A stretch of DNA of 64,000 nt from Quercus robur (lineage: Eukaryota; Streptophyta; Magnoliopsida; Fagales; Fagaceae). The position numbers were made by a program, and so were the translations under genes. Location of the stretch: assembly GCF_932294415.1 (NCBI RefSeq), contig NC_065542.1, positions 42,249,942 through 42,313,941 of the forward strand, written 5' to 3'. Below the pieces are notes generated by a model. That model was not told where the DNA came from. It did no database searches and was given only the letters and a program-made list of their open reading frames with translations. Positions 34,364-46,634 of this stretch are shown one piece after another (positions within the stretch are counted from its first letter, which is position 1; every line of letters begins with the position of its first letter).

Positions 34364-35329
34364 GTGCAGAGGAACCCCTTGCCTAACCATAAAGGAAAAG
34401 GGGTGGTAGCAGTAGTAATACACAGGAACCCGGCAGAAGCAGGAGAATCTGAAGGATCCTTCCACCCGAGCACAGTCAGAACCCTCCAGAAGAATCCTAA
34501 GTTCAGGTCACTATTCAATCAATTAGGATTCGGACCAGAAGCAAGAAGGGTGGCCACAGAGTCTCTCATGAGCATAGCAGCAGATTCAGGGATGGAATGC
34601 TTTACAGCTGAGTTGCATGCTAGTTGAGCTTTCCTGGAAACAACCAATGCAATAACCTTCACTGATGAAGACATGGAGATTGAGCACCCAGATCACCGTA
34701 GACCCCTTTATCTCATGGCCACCATAAACGGTGTTCAAGTCAGAAGAGCACTGGTGGATACGGGGGCATCACTCAACCTCATAGCCTTAAGTACCTTAGA
34801 AGCTGTTGACTTAGTTGACAGAAGGATCCTGGGGGCTCCTATGGAAATAACAGGATTTGGAGGATCGGTGGAATCAACAGAAGGATACGTGCAGCTAGCC
34901 TTAAGGGTAGGGCCAATAGTAGCTTTGACAAGGTTTCATGTGATTAATGCAGAAGTTTCTTATCAGGTGTTGCTGGGACGCCCGTGGCTTCATAAACATC
35001 GCCTTATTCCATTCACGTTCCATCAATGCATTAAAGGGAGGCTGAATGGAAGGCCCATAAGGATCCCTGCCAACCATAATCCTTTCAGCCAGGGAGAAGT
35101 GAACTTTGCAGAAACAATGTTTTATGATGAGTTGGAGCCAGATGATGAGAACCCTGCCCCAGGAACCCTAGGGGCACCTATCCTAGAAGAAGAAGAAGGA
35201 GGGAGGGGCACCCGTAACTTGAGGAACCTTCTAGAAAGAAAAAGACAAAAGAGGGAGCCCAGCTCTTCAAGATCCCGAGAATGTGTGGTGGTGCGGGAAC
35301 CTGGGGGAAGGCTAATTTATCGTTTGTGA
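34364..35329 (+). pseudogene. Retroviral-type aspartic protease of the Tat-type element
   Basis: Same frame as the second half of gag. The active-site motif ALVDTGASLNLI is at about 34748-34783, and the later flap/strand motif QVLLGRPWLHKH is typical of plant Ty3/gypsy proteases. Stops at 34625 and 35327 interrupt the frame on either side. The catalytic Asp-Thr-Gly is intact. Confidence 0.85.
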
Positions 35330-36499
35330 ATGTGCGCGGGACCCGAATGCATTGTGCAGGAAGGTCCCGGACCACCAAGCTGCATGATGGCCCAAGAAGA
35401 AATCCCAGAAGAACCAGTTAAGGAGGCCCAGATTCAGCCTGAGGAAGAACTAAAGGAAGTAGACTTGGGAACAGAACCAGGATCCCGAAAACTTGTTTTC
35501 ATTAGCAGTCAATTGGTGGCTCAAGAAAGAGAACAACTGGTAACCTTGCTTCAAAAATACAGAGATGTGTTTGCATGGACCTATGATGAGATGCCTGGTC
35601 TAGACCCGGAGTTGGTAGTCCATTCTCTTAATGTGGACCCAGGGATGAGGCTAGTAGTCCAACCAGCTAGGGTCTTCCACACTGAGGTAGAAGCTCAAAT
35701 AGTCCAAGAGGTCAAGAAATTACTAACAGCTGGTTTTATCAAACCCATCCAACACCCAAAATGGCTTTCCAACATTGTACCTGTGAAGAAGAAAAATGGT
35801 CAAATTCGTTACTGTGTAGACTTTCGCAACTTGAACAAGGCATGTCCTAAAGATGAGTTCCCCTTACCCAATATCGACCTCCTTGTAGATTCAGCTGCAG
35901 GAAACTCAATGTTCTCGTTTATGGATGGGTACAGTGGATACAACCAAATCCGCATGGCAGCCAAAGATGCAGAGAAGACGGCATTCAGAACTCCGATTGG
36001 GAACTTTTACTACACTGTAATGCCCTTTGGCCTCAAAAATGCGGGGGCTACGTATCAACGGACCATGACAGCCATTTTCCATGACATGATGCATGAGGAG
36101 ATGGAAGATTATGTAGACGATATTGTGGTCAAGTCAAAAACCAGAACAGGACATTTCCAAGTACTTGAGCAAGTCTTTGAAAGATGCAGGAAATACAAGT
36201 TACGTATGAACCCCATGAAGTATGCCTTTAGAGTGTCTGCTGGAAAGTTCCTTGGATTCCTGGTACATCACAAAGGCATAAGCGTGGACCCAGCCAAGGC
36301 CACAGCTATTGCCACGATGAGAAGACCAACTACTGTTAGGGAACTCAAAAGCTTCCTGGGAAGGGTCTCCTATATCAGGAGGTTTGTGCCTGGTTTAGCC
36401 TCAGCTACAGCAGGCCTATCCAAACTATTGAAAAAGGGAAATGAATTTACCTGGGGAACAGAGCAGCAGGAAGTTTTCAAAGAATTCAGGGCATTATGA
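35330..36499 (+). pseudogene. Reverse transcriptase domain of the Tat-type element
   Basis: Recognisable RT blocks occur in order: QHPKWLSNIVPVKKKNG, RYCVDFRNLNKACPKDEF, FMDGYSGYNQIRM, NFYYTVMPFGLKNAGATYQ and the catalytic box YVDDIVVKS (about 36109-36135). A thumb-like segment (KFLGFLVHHKGI) follows. The frame ends at 36497 and continues in another frame from about 36493, showing a single-base indel. The catalytic aspartates are present. Confidence 0.92.
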
Positions 36500-38811
36500 A
36501 TCATCTGCCCACCCTCCAGGCACCAGTACGTGGGCGACCTCTGTTGCTATACTTAGCATCAAACTCTCAGGCAATAGGAGCTTTGCTGGCACAAGAAGAT
36601 GACCAAGGAAATGAGCAGCCCATATATTATGTAAGCAGAACACTCAAGGATACCGAGACCAGGTACCCCAGAATCGAGAAAGTCTGCCTAGTGATCATTT
36701 ATGCATCCTAAAGGTTGAAGAGGTACTTCTCAGCTCACCAAATCCTCTTGGTAACCAAGTCCCACCCCATAAAAGCACTCCTGCACCAGCCCCTTCTCAC
36801 GGGAAGGATAGCACAATGGCTAGTGTTGCTCTCACAATATGATATAGGTATGAGAACTCCCAAGGCTGTCAAGAGCCAGGCCATAGCAGATTTGCTAGCT
36901 CAATTCCCAGGGAAGGAAGAAGGCCCGCTGAGCGAAGAAATACCTGGTGAGGTAGCAGTGATGGAGATCCCAGGGAAGAAATGGACCATGAGGTTTGACG
37001 GGTCAGCTACAGCAACTTCAAATGGGGTAGGAATTGTACTAAGCTGTGAAAATGGGGATATCATGCCCCTGTCTTTCAAGCTTGGTTTCTCATGCTCTAA
37101 TAATGCAGCTGAGTATGAGGCATACTTAACTGGGTTGACTATAGCACTCAGCATAGGAGTGAAACATATGAGAGTGCTGAGAGATTCTAATTTTGTAGTC
37201 TCCCAAGTGAAAGGTGACTTTGCATTACGGGAACAAAACTTAGCAGCCTACAGGACTTGGGCACAAAGGCTGGAGATGGAATTTCAAACCTTCAGTATAG
37301 AATACACTCAAAGAAGTGAAAACAAGTTTGCAGATGCTCTCGCCACCCTGGGATCCCAAATACCATTTAATGGGAGGGATACGCTGATAAAAATAGGAAG
37401 GCAGGAACATTCTATTGTAAGGATCCTCCAAGGGATGTACCCCGGGGAATCCAAACAGTGGGACTGGAAGGACGAAATCAAAGAAAGGATGAAAGAGGCG
37501 AGCCCTAGAGGGAACATCAAAGAACTAATGGATTACACTCAGATAGAAGGAGAATTGTATAGAAGACTGCCAGGAGGAATACTGTCCAGATGTATCACCG
37601 AGAAGGAAGGAAAGTCGAAACTAGAAGAATTACACGCCCAAACATGTGGAGTTGCAGAAAAAGTCAGCCTATACAGAAGGATGCAACGCATGGGGTATTA
37701 CTGGCCAGATGTGGACAAGGAAGCAGCAATCATACAGGGGAAATGCCAGGAATGTCGTTTGGCAATCGATAAAGAAGAAAGCTATGCGGTGTTTATTGCA
37801 GAAAATTGGCGGGTTCCTTTCATAGGATACCTGGCTCGGGGGATCCTGCCAACCGACAGGGAACTGGCCCACAAGCTCAAAAAACTAGCGTGCAGGTATT
37901 TCTTGCAGAACGACATTTTATTCAAAAAGGGATACCATGGGGATCCCCTCAGGTGCCTGGGACCAAAGGAAGCTAGAGAAGTAGTCAAAGAGGTGCACTC
38001 TAGAGATTGCGGAAGTCACCCAGGGAAGAGAAGGCTGTACAAGCAGTTACTGTTGTTGGGATATTACTGGCCAACGATGAAAAGAGACTCTGAGGAGCTG
38101 GTCAAAACATGTCATGCTTGCCAAGTCCTAGGAGATGCAATTCACACTCACCCAAATGTCCTACAGGATATGACGACGCCATGGCCTTTTCATACTTGGG
38201 GGCTCGATCTCATAGGGCCCATAAATCCTCCATCAAATGGTTATATATGGATCCTAGCAGCCACGGAGTACTTTACAAAATGGGTAGAGGCCATCCCTTT
38301 GAAAAAAGCTACTGGAGCAGCTGTAGCAAATTTCATTCGAGACCACATCATTACAAGGTTCGGGATCCCCAGAAGATTGATCAGCGACAATGGAACCCCA
38401 TTCATAAACAAAGATATGAAGGGATTAACTGAAGCATACCACATCAAGCATGGAAGATCTACCCCATACTACCCACAAGGAAACGGCCAAGCTGAAGATA
38501 CTAATAGGGTAATATTAACAATCCTTAAGAAAATGAAGCATGAGTATGGAGGAAAATGGAGTGACCATCTGGCAGATGTGCTTTGGGCATGTAGAAGCTC
38601 TGTAAAGACAGCCACAGGATTCTCCCCATTCTCCCTGATTTATGGAACAGAAGCCATCAGCCCTGTGGAGTTAGTCATTCCTACACCAAGGGTAGTTCTG
38701 GAGGAAAATCAGGGAGAAAGTGAGGACGCAAGCAATGAAAAGAGGCTAGTAGATCTGGAAGGAGTAGAAGAAGAAAGAGAGCTGGCCAAGAAAAGGAGCC
38801 AGAGATACTAG
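36496..38811 (+). pseudogene. RNase H, second RNase H and integrase of the Tat-type element
   Basis: The first block (36496-36930) is the normal Ty3/gypsy RNase H region (LLLYLASNSQAIGALLAQED, then PIYYVSRTLKDTETRY), interrupted by a stop at 36709. A second RNase H begins near 36985 (WTMRFDGSATATSNGVGIVL, then NNAAEYEAYLTGL and NKFADALATLGS). Integrase follows, with an HHCC zinc finger (HSRDCGSHPGKRRLY, then CHACQ) at about 37990-38125 and a DDE core with LDLIGP, SDNGTPF and GNGQAEDTNR. The stop at 38809 separates off the C-terminal tail. The double RNase H is the strongest lineage marker. Confidence 0.9.
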
Positions 38812-38817
38812 CAAAGA

Positions 38818-39060
38818 ATGACCAGAGCATATGCACAAGCAGTACGCCCAAGAGTGTTCACTAAAGGGCAATTAGTGCTAAGGATGGCGGAGCACGTGAG
38901 GAGGAACCTGCCAGGGCCTTCCAAGTTCATCCCAAAATGGGAAGGACCCTACATCATCAATGCAGCTTATGAAAGTGGGTATTATTACCTTGCCAAAGAA
39001 GATGAAACAGTCCTGACAGAGCCCATAAACGGGAAATGGCTGAAGCAATACTATGCATAA
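38818..39060 (+). pseudogene. Integrase C-terminal segment of the Tat-type element
   Basis: In frame with the integrase after one stop codon. It contains FTKGQLVLRMAEHVRRN, then KFIPKWEGPYIINAAYESGY, a GPY/F-type module of plant Ty3/gypsy integrases. It ends with KWLKQYYA and the natural terminator at 39058-39060. No chromodomain is seen. Confidence 0.8.
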
Positions 39061-39864
39061 GGACAAGGGGATCCCGGTACCTCAGGGTCCTTTCACCAGC
39101 TTCACTATCTGCTAAGTTCTTTTTATTTTTGTCTTTTTATTTTTCAGCCTTTATCATGAATTCTGGTCTAAGATAATTTTGTTCAGGAACATGTGATAGA
39201 TTGACACTTTGTGGTCAATACTGCACCAAAAGACTTTTTCTTTGTTCCTTAAAAATGATCATGTTTTAATGAAATTCATGTTTCTTCAACATTTAAGTTT
39301 TTCTTTAAATACTGCAAAGACCAAATTTGGATAAATTTAAGGAAGGATACCTGAGTCAAAAAAAAAGGGAAGAGTATGTAATACCCTTTTACATATGGCC
39401 CAGGATCCACCTCACAAATAATTTCAGATATCCCACAAACAGTCCCAAGTGCATAGGTCTATGATCACAGAATAAAAGTAAAATATCTAGGATACCTAGC
39501 CTAGCACTTGGCAAAAGGGGAACCTGTCAAAGTTCATGAACTGGGACCGTATCTCAAAAAAAATATATACATAGGGAAGGATACCAGTGTACCCAGTTCA
39601 GTACTTGCATAATAGATTACCGGGTACTTGGACCAGAATTTACAGTGAAGCCTGTGGAAACCATGGTCCAGGACTCAAGAAAGAAAAGAGCCATAGGAAA
39701 GCAAAGGCAATATACCAAAGAAAAAGGCAGATTCACATACTAAGAAATAAGAAGCAGTTTTGAAACACAAAAGAGAAAGCAAAGAGCAGAGCAATGTTCA
39801 AAAAAAAACTTATACAACCCCAAATTGTTCATGTAAATCTGAAAAAAAAAAAAAAAAAAATAAG
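39061..39864. other. Non-coding segment between pol and the antisense gene
   Basis: Nothing is coding on either strand. It probably contains the 3' ends of both the sense pol transcript and the antisense gene. Confidence 0.5.
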
Positions 39865-41357
39865 CTAAGGAATGAGGTCGGCCAACAGGGAGGCATCCGG
39901 AGAAATAACAGGCACAGCCAAAGTAGAAAGGATCCTCTGCCGCTTGACCTTCAAGTCTTGTAAAACCTTGTGAGCATGAGCCAAAGCTTCCTCAGCAGCA
40001 GCTATCTCAGTGTCTATACTCTTGAATGATTGCCTCTGAAACAGCATATGAGCCAGCAGACGCAAGTGATCCAGCAGAAAAGACAAATTGAACTTGGCCT
40101 CTAGAAGGTCTTGCATCACCCCTCTCCACTCCAGAAGCTTTTCTTCAGACAAGGAATCTACAGAGGAATTCCTTAGGGAAATCAGCACAGCACACAGCAA
40201 CTCCATCAAAATATTGCCTAGAAAAACGCCTCCCCTCAAGCCGCTGGTAAAATCCCCGTGACTCTTGAGCAGGCTCTCTAGCAGCGGCAGGCCTTCCACA
40301 GGAACAAAGAAGCGCAGGAAGCTGCCATAAGAAGACCCAAAAACATGGAAGTGGCTGGTAGGAAGACTGTTGAATTCCAAGAGATCAAAGTGAGCCAGGA
40401 AAGAGGAAAGCCTTGAATCAAGATCTGAGGCAGCCATCTTCGAGGCATCCCCCATCGCCGTGTCATCACTTGCAGAGACAGGAGGACTTGCAGCCTTTTG
40501 CTCTGGATGAAGGTCAGCAACTTGAACAGGTTTCACAATTCCTTCAGGGATAACAGGCTCAGAACCTGCAAAGCCTGTATCAATATTCAAAAAAAAAGAA
40601 GAAAAGAAAAGGAAGAACAGATTTAGTCTTTTTTTTTAAAAAAAAAAAGGAGAAAAAGAAGAACAAACCGGTTCCAGTTTCTTGGGGCAGAGCCTCTTCT
40701 TCCTAATCTCCTGACTTCCTCGAAGATTCTGGGAAGGAACATAAGGCAAGTTGAAGAAAAGGTGAAGGACCAATGGCAAAGTGGCTAAAGGAAGGGATAG
40801 ATGCAGGGGGCTTCGCCATATAAAAGAAAAAAAAAAGGGGGGGGGGGGGGAAGAAAAAGGAAACACGATGGGAGCAGCTTGCACTCACCTTCTGAGCTTT
40901 CTGATTCTAAAGAAGAGGCAACACTGGGAGCGGATTTCTCACTGGTTTGACCTAAAAGGAAAAGGAGGAACTCAAGAAAAACTGGAAAAGAAAGTAAAAA
41001 TATAACGCTATTTCAAGGAAACAAGGTTTACCTGTTTGTTTGGATAAAGGAGTGTCTCCCAAAGCACCTTTATCTGACAAGGATTGAGGAAACACAGTCC
41101 TGATAGGACTAGGAGTGCGTTCAAGATGGGGACTTTGAGATGACGGGATCCTAGAAGCTTTGGGATCCTGAGAATCCTGGGAACCTTGCATCGGTTGCCC
41201 GGTTTTCTCAGCTGGATCATCAGTAGGGGGCTCCTCCCCCATAACAGGAAAAACAACAGAAAGAGCTGTGATAGTTTCCTCCCCCAGAGCCTTGTCAGTC
41301 ATAGGAGGGGATACCTCCACCTAAAGGAAGAAGAAGCGGAGAAGGCAGTGCCAAGTG

Positions 41358-41388
<31 letters not shown>

Positions 41389-43839
41389 CACAACAGCAGG
41401 AAATGCTAACAACACAATGTCAGAACAAAAGGGAAAGAACAAAAGAAGGGGGGGAACACACGTACCACGTCGTCTCCAGAAGATTGGCTCTTACCCTTCT
41501 TGTGATCAGACTTGCGCTTGGACTGCAAAGGAAATCACCACTCGTCAGCAAAATAGAAATAAGTGCAACAAGGTGAACAGGTAAAAAAAAAAAAAAAAAA
41601 AGAAGAAGGAAAGAAGTCTTGCCCTTCTCTCTCTCTCTACAGATTCTCTAGAAGTCTTTTGCTTACTACGAGTACGCCCAGAGGGTCCTAAAGGAGGTTG
41701 GGATACCAAACCAGTGGATCCTAAAGAACCATGGACTGAAGCAGTCACAGGAACCTGGGGAAAAGAAGACTCTACCTTGGTCTTCTTCCGGGTCCTTGAA
41801 ACCAAAGGTTCCCTGACATCCTTGCCTTCCTGAGATGCCAAGTGTGCTTGAGATTTCCCCGTTTTCCTTCTTTTCGCCTCAGAGCCTATCTCCACACCCC
41901 CCTGTACTTTCGCCAACATCAGTAGCTTTCATTTTCTTCGACTTGACATCCTTACCTTTACTCGGAGCAGTGGCAGCACTTATTGTCTCTGTTGCACCCT
42001 TTTTGATGGGCACCCGAGAGGAAGCACCAATGATGAGACTATCACCCAGCCAGGTCTCAGGAAAATCCTGTCCATAAGCCACCCAACCTCCCCTGGAGGC
42101 ATGCCACTCTGCAAACCCAGTCTTGCTGCTTGCAGCAGCAGAAACAATCCCAGCAGTAGGAAGGGATAAACGTCTATTGGATGTCGAAGAAGAAACAATG
42201 CTAAGATTCGGGGCTTCCCGAACTGTACCAATGCCAACATAATCAACAAAAGACTTTTGTACTCTTCTCCAATAACTGGTATAGCCACTAGAAGCAAAGA
42301 CTCCTCTTTGGGAGTTAGGCACTGCAAATTGGGGGCTCCTCCGTGACCAATAAGAAAAGGCCTGCAGCCTCAAGAAAGGGTCCAAGGAAGGAAGGGATGG
42401 CACCACATCCTTAAAAACTGGAGGAATGTCCTAATCAGAACCAAATTGTCAGAGCACCCGGTGTGCTGAATAATGAGTATATTTTGGGCCACTTGAAGAA
42501 GGCACAGGAAGCCAGGAGGGGCTAATGCAGGCAAGATAAGCCAGACTGCCCTCATCACCACGGCGCAAGTCAAAGGTATTACCTGTAGAAGATAAAAAAG
42601 AAGACAACACAGAATCACATGCAAAGCCAGGACCAAACTCATGAGGGGATCTCCAATATAAGCTCCCTGCTTGGTCAAACAACTCCACAAGATTGAGGCC
42701 ACCACCTTTCAAGCTAATCCAACGAAAAATAATGGGAAAGGCATCGGTAGAATTACCACAGAGACCCTTCACTATGTCGGGGGATCCTTGGAACTTGTCC
42801 TTCACAAATTTCAAATTCCTGCACTTAGCCAAAGTAGCTGCAGAACGGTCCCACATGAAAATCTGAAGAATAGCACAGTGAAGAGATGAAGTGATCACAT
42901 AACAAGAATCACCCTCAGCCTCATCTCCATGAAGCTAGTCCAATTGAGAATAAACATGACCCAAAAACAGAGGGGCCAAAGGATACTGGGTACCTCGAGC
43001 CAACTTGATTGCCAACGGAAAAAACGAAGACTTAACTCCGTACCCAGGGAACTCACTAAACAAAAACTTACTAAGCCAAAAAGCCAGGAAACCGGCCCAC
43101 CTCACTTCCTTATCTTTTTCACGAGAGAGGGTCATCACCCATCTCCCCATCCTAGCCGGCTTACCACCAGAAGAGGCGGCGCGACCACCAAAATGACCAA
43201 ATAATTTTTCTTCTACCACGAGATCCTCACCAGAAAGGTTAATATCAAAGGGATTCTCTTCACCAAACACCGGGAGGAGGAAGTTATTAACCACATCCTC
43301 CAAGGTGATCGTCAATTCACCAGTAGAAAAGAAAAAAGTATGAAGGGAAGGACACCAACGACTTCCAGATGCCTGAGCCCTTTGGCGTCTCTGAAACCCT
43401 CAAGGTTTTTGGAAATAGCCACTGCCTTTAGGATATCGGCGCGCTCCAAACGACCCACAAACTCAGCATCAGACAGTTCCTTGTCTACCCATATAGGCCA
43501 ACCCTGAATCTTTCCCGGAACAAAATCAAAGAAAATAGGAACCGCCTCTCGGATTCCTTGTCTGATCTGGAGATCGAAAATCTCTCTAGGATCAGGAACC
43601 TGAGCGGAACCAACGAAACCCGCTTGGCCAGAAAATATCCAAACGTGAGGGGATGGAGGAGCCTCACCATGAGATATATGAGGGAAAAATAAACTGAGAG
43701 AATACCAAGGATCCCGTAAAGGGAAGGCCGGACGTTCAGTAACCTCGTGAGAATCACTCGGAGCAAAACCAGAAGAACCTTCACCCTCAGAAGGACTGGG
43801 AGTACGCTCTCTCCTCTTTCGAGAAGAAGAAGAAGCCAT
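39865..43839 (-). pseudogene. Antisense multi-exon gene for a plant mobile domain (PMD) protein
   Basis: The start is the ATG at 43839 (MASSSSRKRRERTPSP). The long first exon runs to about 41641 and carries the PMD core (aminotransferase-like plant mobile domain, as in MAIN/MAIL proteins), with STGELTITLEDVVNNF, WAGFLAFWLSKFLF and YTSYWRRVQKSFVDYVG. Further exons with GT-AG borders follow: 41466-41522, 41032-41320, 40889-40951, 40669-40728 and 39865-40574. The last encodes a helical C-terminus (SEEKLLEWRGVMQDLLEAKF, then AAAEEALAHAHKVLQDLK). Frameshifts near 43330-43360 and in a G run near 41900, with in-frame stops near 42935, 42447, 42432 and 40700, disable it. Extra antisense frames after pol are known in Tat-lineage elements, and PMDs are known to be carried by plant transposons. 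The function here is unknown. Confidence 0.8.
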
Positions 43840-44348
43840 CGAAACAACACGCACTATGAGAAGAAAAGAGATTGAAAGTGCGAAAGGGAGGAAGACCAGA
43901 GTAACAGAGAAGAAGAGAAAAAGAAAGAGAAACACAAAGAGTGAAAAACTCAAAGAAGCAAAGTGATAAGATGAAACGGCTACAATAAAGGCGCAAATAG
44001 CAGTTGGGGAAAACAGTTTATGGAAAGACGCGCCAGTTGCCAAGAAATTTAATTTGAAGTAGGGATTAATCAACAGTTATTAATGAGAAATAACGGGAAA
44101 CGAGAAAAGTGGGTAGAGGAGTTTTACCTCAAATACCCAACTGCCACGTCCCGTATAAAGAGGAAGCTGCAAAAAGTAATAATTATAAGGGAATGCAACA
44201 CGCAAAAAGGAGGTGACTAAAAGCAGCAGAAAAGGGTCGGGATCCCAAGTAAAAAGGAAGGGAACCCAGTAGAAGTTGAAAAAAGGGGGATACCACGAAA
44301 ATCTTAGGAAACCTAAATCACTCACGCGTGGGTTTCAGGCAACCCACG

Positions 44349-44364
44349 AGCTCGGGGGGCTAAA
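44349..44364 (+). other. Polypurine-tract region of the Tat-type element
   Basis: 'agctcggggggctaaa' immediately precedes the 3' LTR at 44365 and includes a G run suited to plus-strand priming. Confidence 0.55.
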
Positions 44365-45624
44365 TGTTGAGGTCTAAAAAAATGTCATAATAAAATAAGC
44401 CCAAAACAGAAGAACAAGTCAAGCCCAAAAGGAAAAATTCAGGCTAAGCCCAAAGCAATAGATACGGATGACCCATGAGGGAATAAAAGGAAGGCCCAGA
44501 GGATCCTGAAGCCCAGAAAAGAAAGAAGCATCCAAAAAAGAGACCACGGCAAAGTATAAAGAAGCAAGGATCCTCAATAAGCGTAGATCCCTTCAAGCAC
44601 AAATAAAAAGGAAGACTGGGACATATCGATAGAAAGAAGACAGAAAAAAAAGAAAACAAGAAAACAAAAGAACGCAAGCGACCTCTCATGACACAGACAG
44701 AAGAGGCCTCGGGGAACCAAGACAGGGAAGAAGAATGATAACAAAACGATTTTTAAAAAGGCAGAACAGGATTCCGCCCAAATAGGAAAGAAACGGAAAA
44801 GTAGAAGGCGCCAGAAGTGGGGATGCCGAGAAGGGCATACCTCAGCACGTCCCAAAGAGGATGGCCAACCAAAAGCTTTCGAAGGAATCAGAACCAAGAG
44901 AAGGAAAGAATGAGAGAAAATGGAAAAGGGACTTACCGAGACGATGGGGACAGAACATGCTCTGTTTGCAAAAGAACAAAACAGGGGAACCAACGGTTCC
45001 CCGGGACGCCCAGAAAACTCCATTATAAAAGGAGGGGATGGGTTGTGAAGAAGGCAGCGAGAAAAAAAGAAAGAAACGCAAGAAAGAAGAAATTCTCTAG
45101 GGAAAACTATCAGAAAAATCTGTGCAAAAAGAAAATACTAAGGGAAAAACAAATACTGCTTCCCGATATCCTGTAAAGGCCACTATTGCACATACTCGGA
45201 TTCAACGAGAATCAAACTTTGCAAGTTTTGAAGGCTGAAATAGTCATTCAAGACTACAATTTTTGAGCTTGATTGGATCTTGTATCACGTCCTAGTGAGC
45301 TTTCTGTAATCAAACAGATAATGTATTAATGAAATACTGTTTCATAATTCCCAGGATCCCCACAGCACTTTTTTTTTTTTTTTTTTTTATCGTCTTGCTA
45401 ATCCTGTTTTTCTTTCCTTCTAAACTTACGTTGTTAATTTTTGGCACTCTTCGATATCCTTGTTTGTCATTTTTCTGTATATTGTCAGAAGTATTCTCTG
45501 CATTCACTTGATTCTTAAACAGCTCGTTAGCTGCGGTGAGTCAAGGCCCGGTCCACCAAATCCTTCCTTTTCACTCAGGCCCGTGATCCTTGGGCCTGAG
45601 TATCCCAAAAAAGGCACTCTCACA
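44365..45624 (+). repeat. 3' LTR of the Tat-type element
   Basis: 1260 bp, same ends as the 5' LTR, followed by TSD 'tagct' (45625-45629). It retains the segment between two 'aataaaa' words (44389-44395 and 44482-44488) that is missing from the 5' LTR. Confidence 0.9.
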
Positions 45625-45734
45625 TAGCTTAAGAATACAATTTTCATAACTACATATTTTTAAAATCTAGCCTCTGAATTGCATGTTTCTTTATGCTCTT
45701 AACACATATGTCAAATTTTGTGTCAATAAGATGT
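45625..45734. other. Host DNA between the two retrotransposons
   Basis: Only about 110 bp of AT-rich host sequence separates the elements. It includes both TSD copies, 'tagct' at 45625 and 'gatgt' at 45730. Confidence 0.85.
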
Positions 45735-46386
45735 TGTGGGGCTAGTGAATTCGCGGCCCAGGCTCATTCTACATGGGGGCCCAGGGGCTAGGGCCCACGC
45801 CGAGGAGAGCCATTGCCGAGGACAACCTCCTGCTTGGCACCTCACGAAATGCCTGAGGAAGGGGGGAAACTGAGTTTAGGGGCAAGGTAAGGGAAAAAGC
45901 TACTAACACCATAATACCAAGCCCTGTATCTGACAAGTCCATGCTCTAAACCATACCTTTTAACTTTCCCAGCGACCCCAAACCATACTAGAGTATGGGT
46001 TGACAGGACAGGTCTGCACCCCGAAAAAAGAGTGAGACTTACACGTGAACTTGAAGGAAGAGAAGAAACACGGATATAAAAGGAAGAACTCCCCAGAAGG
46101 GGAGGAGGACTCTTTCTCCCCCCATAAAAAGAGGAGAGAGGGAAGGACACAAGGATCCTTGGACGGCGTCCGAGGACAAAAGTCCTACAACCCGTTCCAA
46201 TGGAGGGCTTAGCTAGTCAAGTGAGGCCCGCCCGTACCAGAATTTCCATGGACGCCACGATCAAATCGTCCACCTGTGCCCAATGTCATGCCATTCGAGC
46301 CCACTCTCTACAAATCATATTGTTGGGGTCCATTGTATACGAGCCCAACGTTACTCTTGGGCCGTTAAACAAATCGTGTCCCTACA
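45735..46386 (+). repeat. 5' LTR of the non-autonomous element
   Basis: TG...CA ends; TATA box 'tataaaag' at 46075-46082. In the 3' LTR the corresponding bases read 'tatgaaag'. The LTR is followed by the primer-binding site. Confidence 0.9.
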
Positions 46387-46405
46387 ATTGGCGTCGTCTG
46401 TGGGA
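46387..46405 (+). other. Primer-binding site of the non-autonomous element
   Basis: 'attggcgtcgtctgtggga' starts directly after the 5' LTR. It is similar in form to the site at 6457, suggesting related primer use. Confidence 0.7.
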
Positions 46406-46634
46406 ATGGCTTGCGCGTTGCCTCAGGCAACGGTGGAGTTAAGCTTTTGTCGAGCAAGAGTCTATGAGGATGCCTTTATGACCGGCGACACATTGTTGTT
46501 GTTCCAACATAAGTTCCCACTAGGGGCTACGCCTCGCAGTGCCAATGGCATGGGCAAGTCTAGGGGCTTCAAACATCAAGCTAGCTTCCCCCACCTTGTC
46601 CGAGGAGTTAACCTTCGGAAAATAAATAAATAAA

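Larger units (their letters stand above)
31840..45624 (+). mobile_element. Ty3/gypsy LTR retrotransposon, Tat-type, with antisense gene
   Basis: LTRs beginning TGTTGAGG and ending CTCACA are at 31840-33043 and 44365-45624, with a 5-bp TSD 'tagct'. Domain order on the plus strand is gag, protease, reverse transcriptase, RNase H, second RNase H, integrase. Integrase last is the Ty3/gypsy order, and a second archaeal-like RNase H is known from the Tat/Ogre lineage. The 13.8-kb length and the long region after pol with an antisense reading frame also fit that lineage. Gag-pol is disabled by several stops and at least two frameshifts. By eye the LTRs differ at roughly 2% of positions apart from indels, mostly transitions, so the insertion is moderately recent. 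Confidence 0.93.

Noticed and set aside
44444..45176. Open frames on both strands within the 3' LTR, and their counterparts at 31820-32495 in the 5' LTR
   Set aside because: They occur in both LTRs because the LTRs are duplicates. The protein sequences are not conserved-looking and the region is regulatory.
45842..46633. Open frames in the 652-bp LTRs of the non-autonomous element (also 49474-50044)
   Set aside because: The same frames appear in both LTR copies with frame-breaking differences. No known LTR-encoded protein is recognisable.
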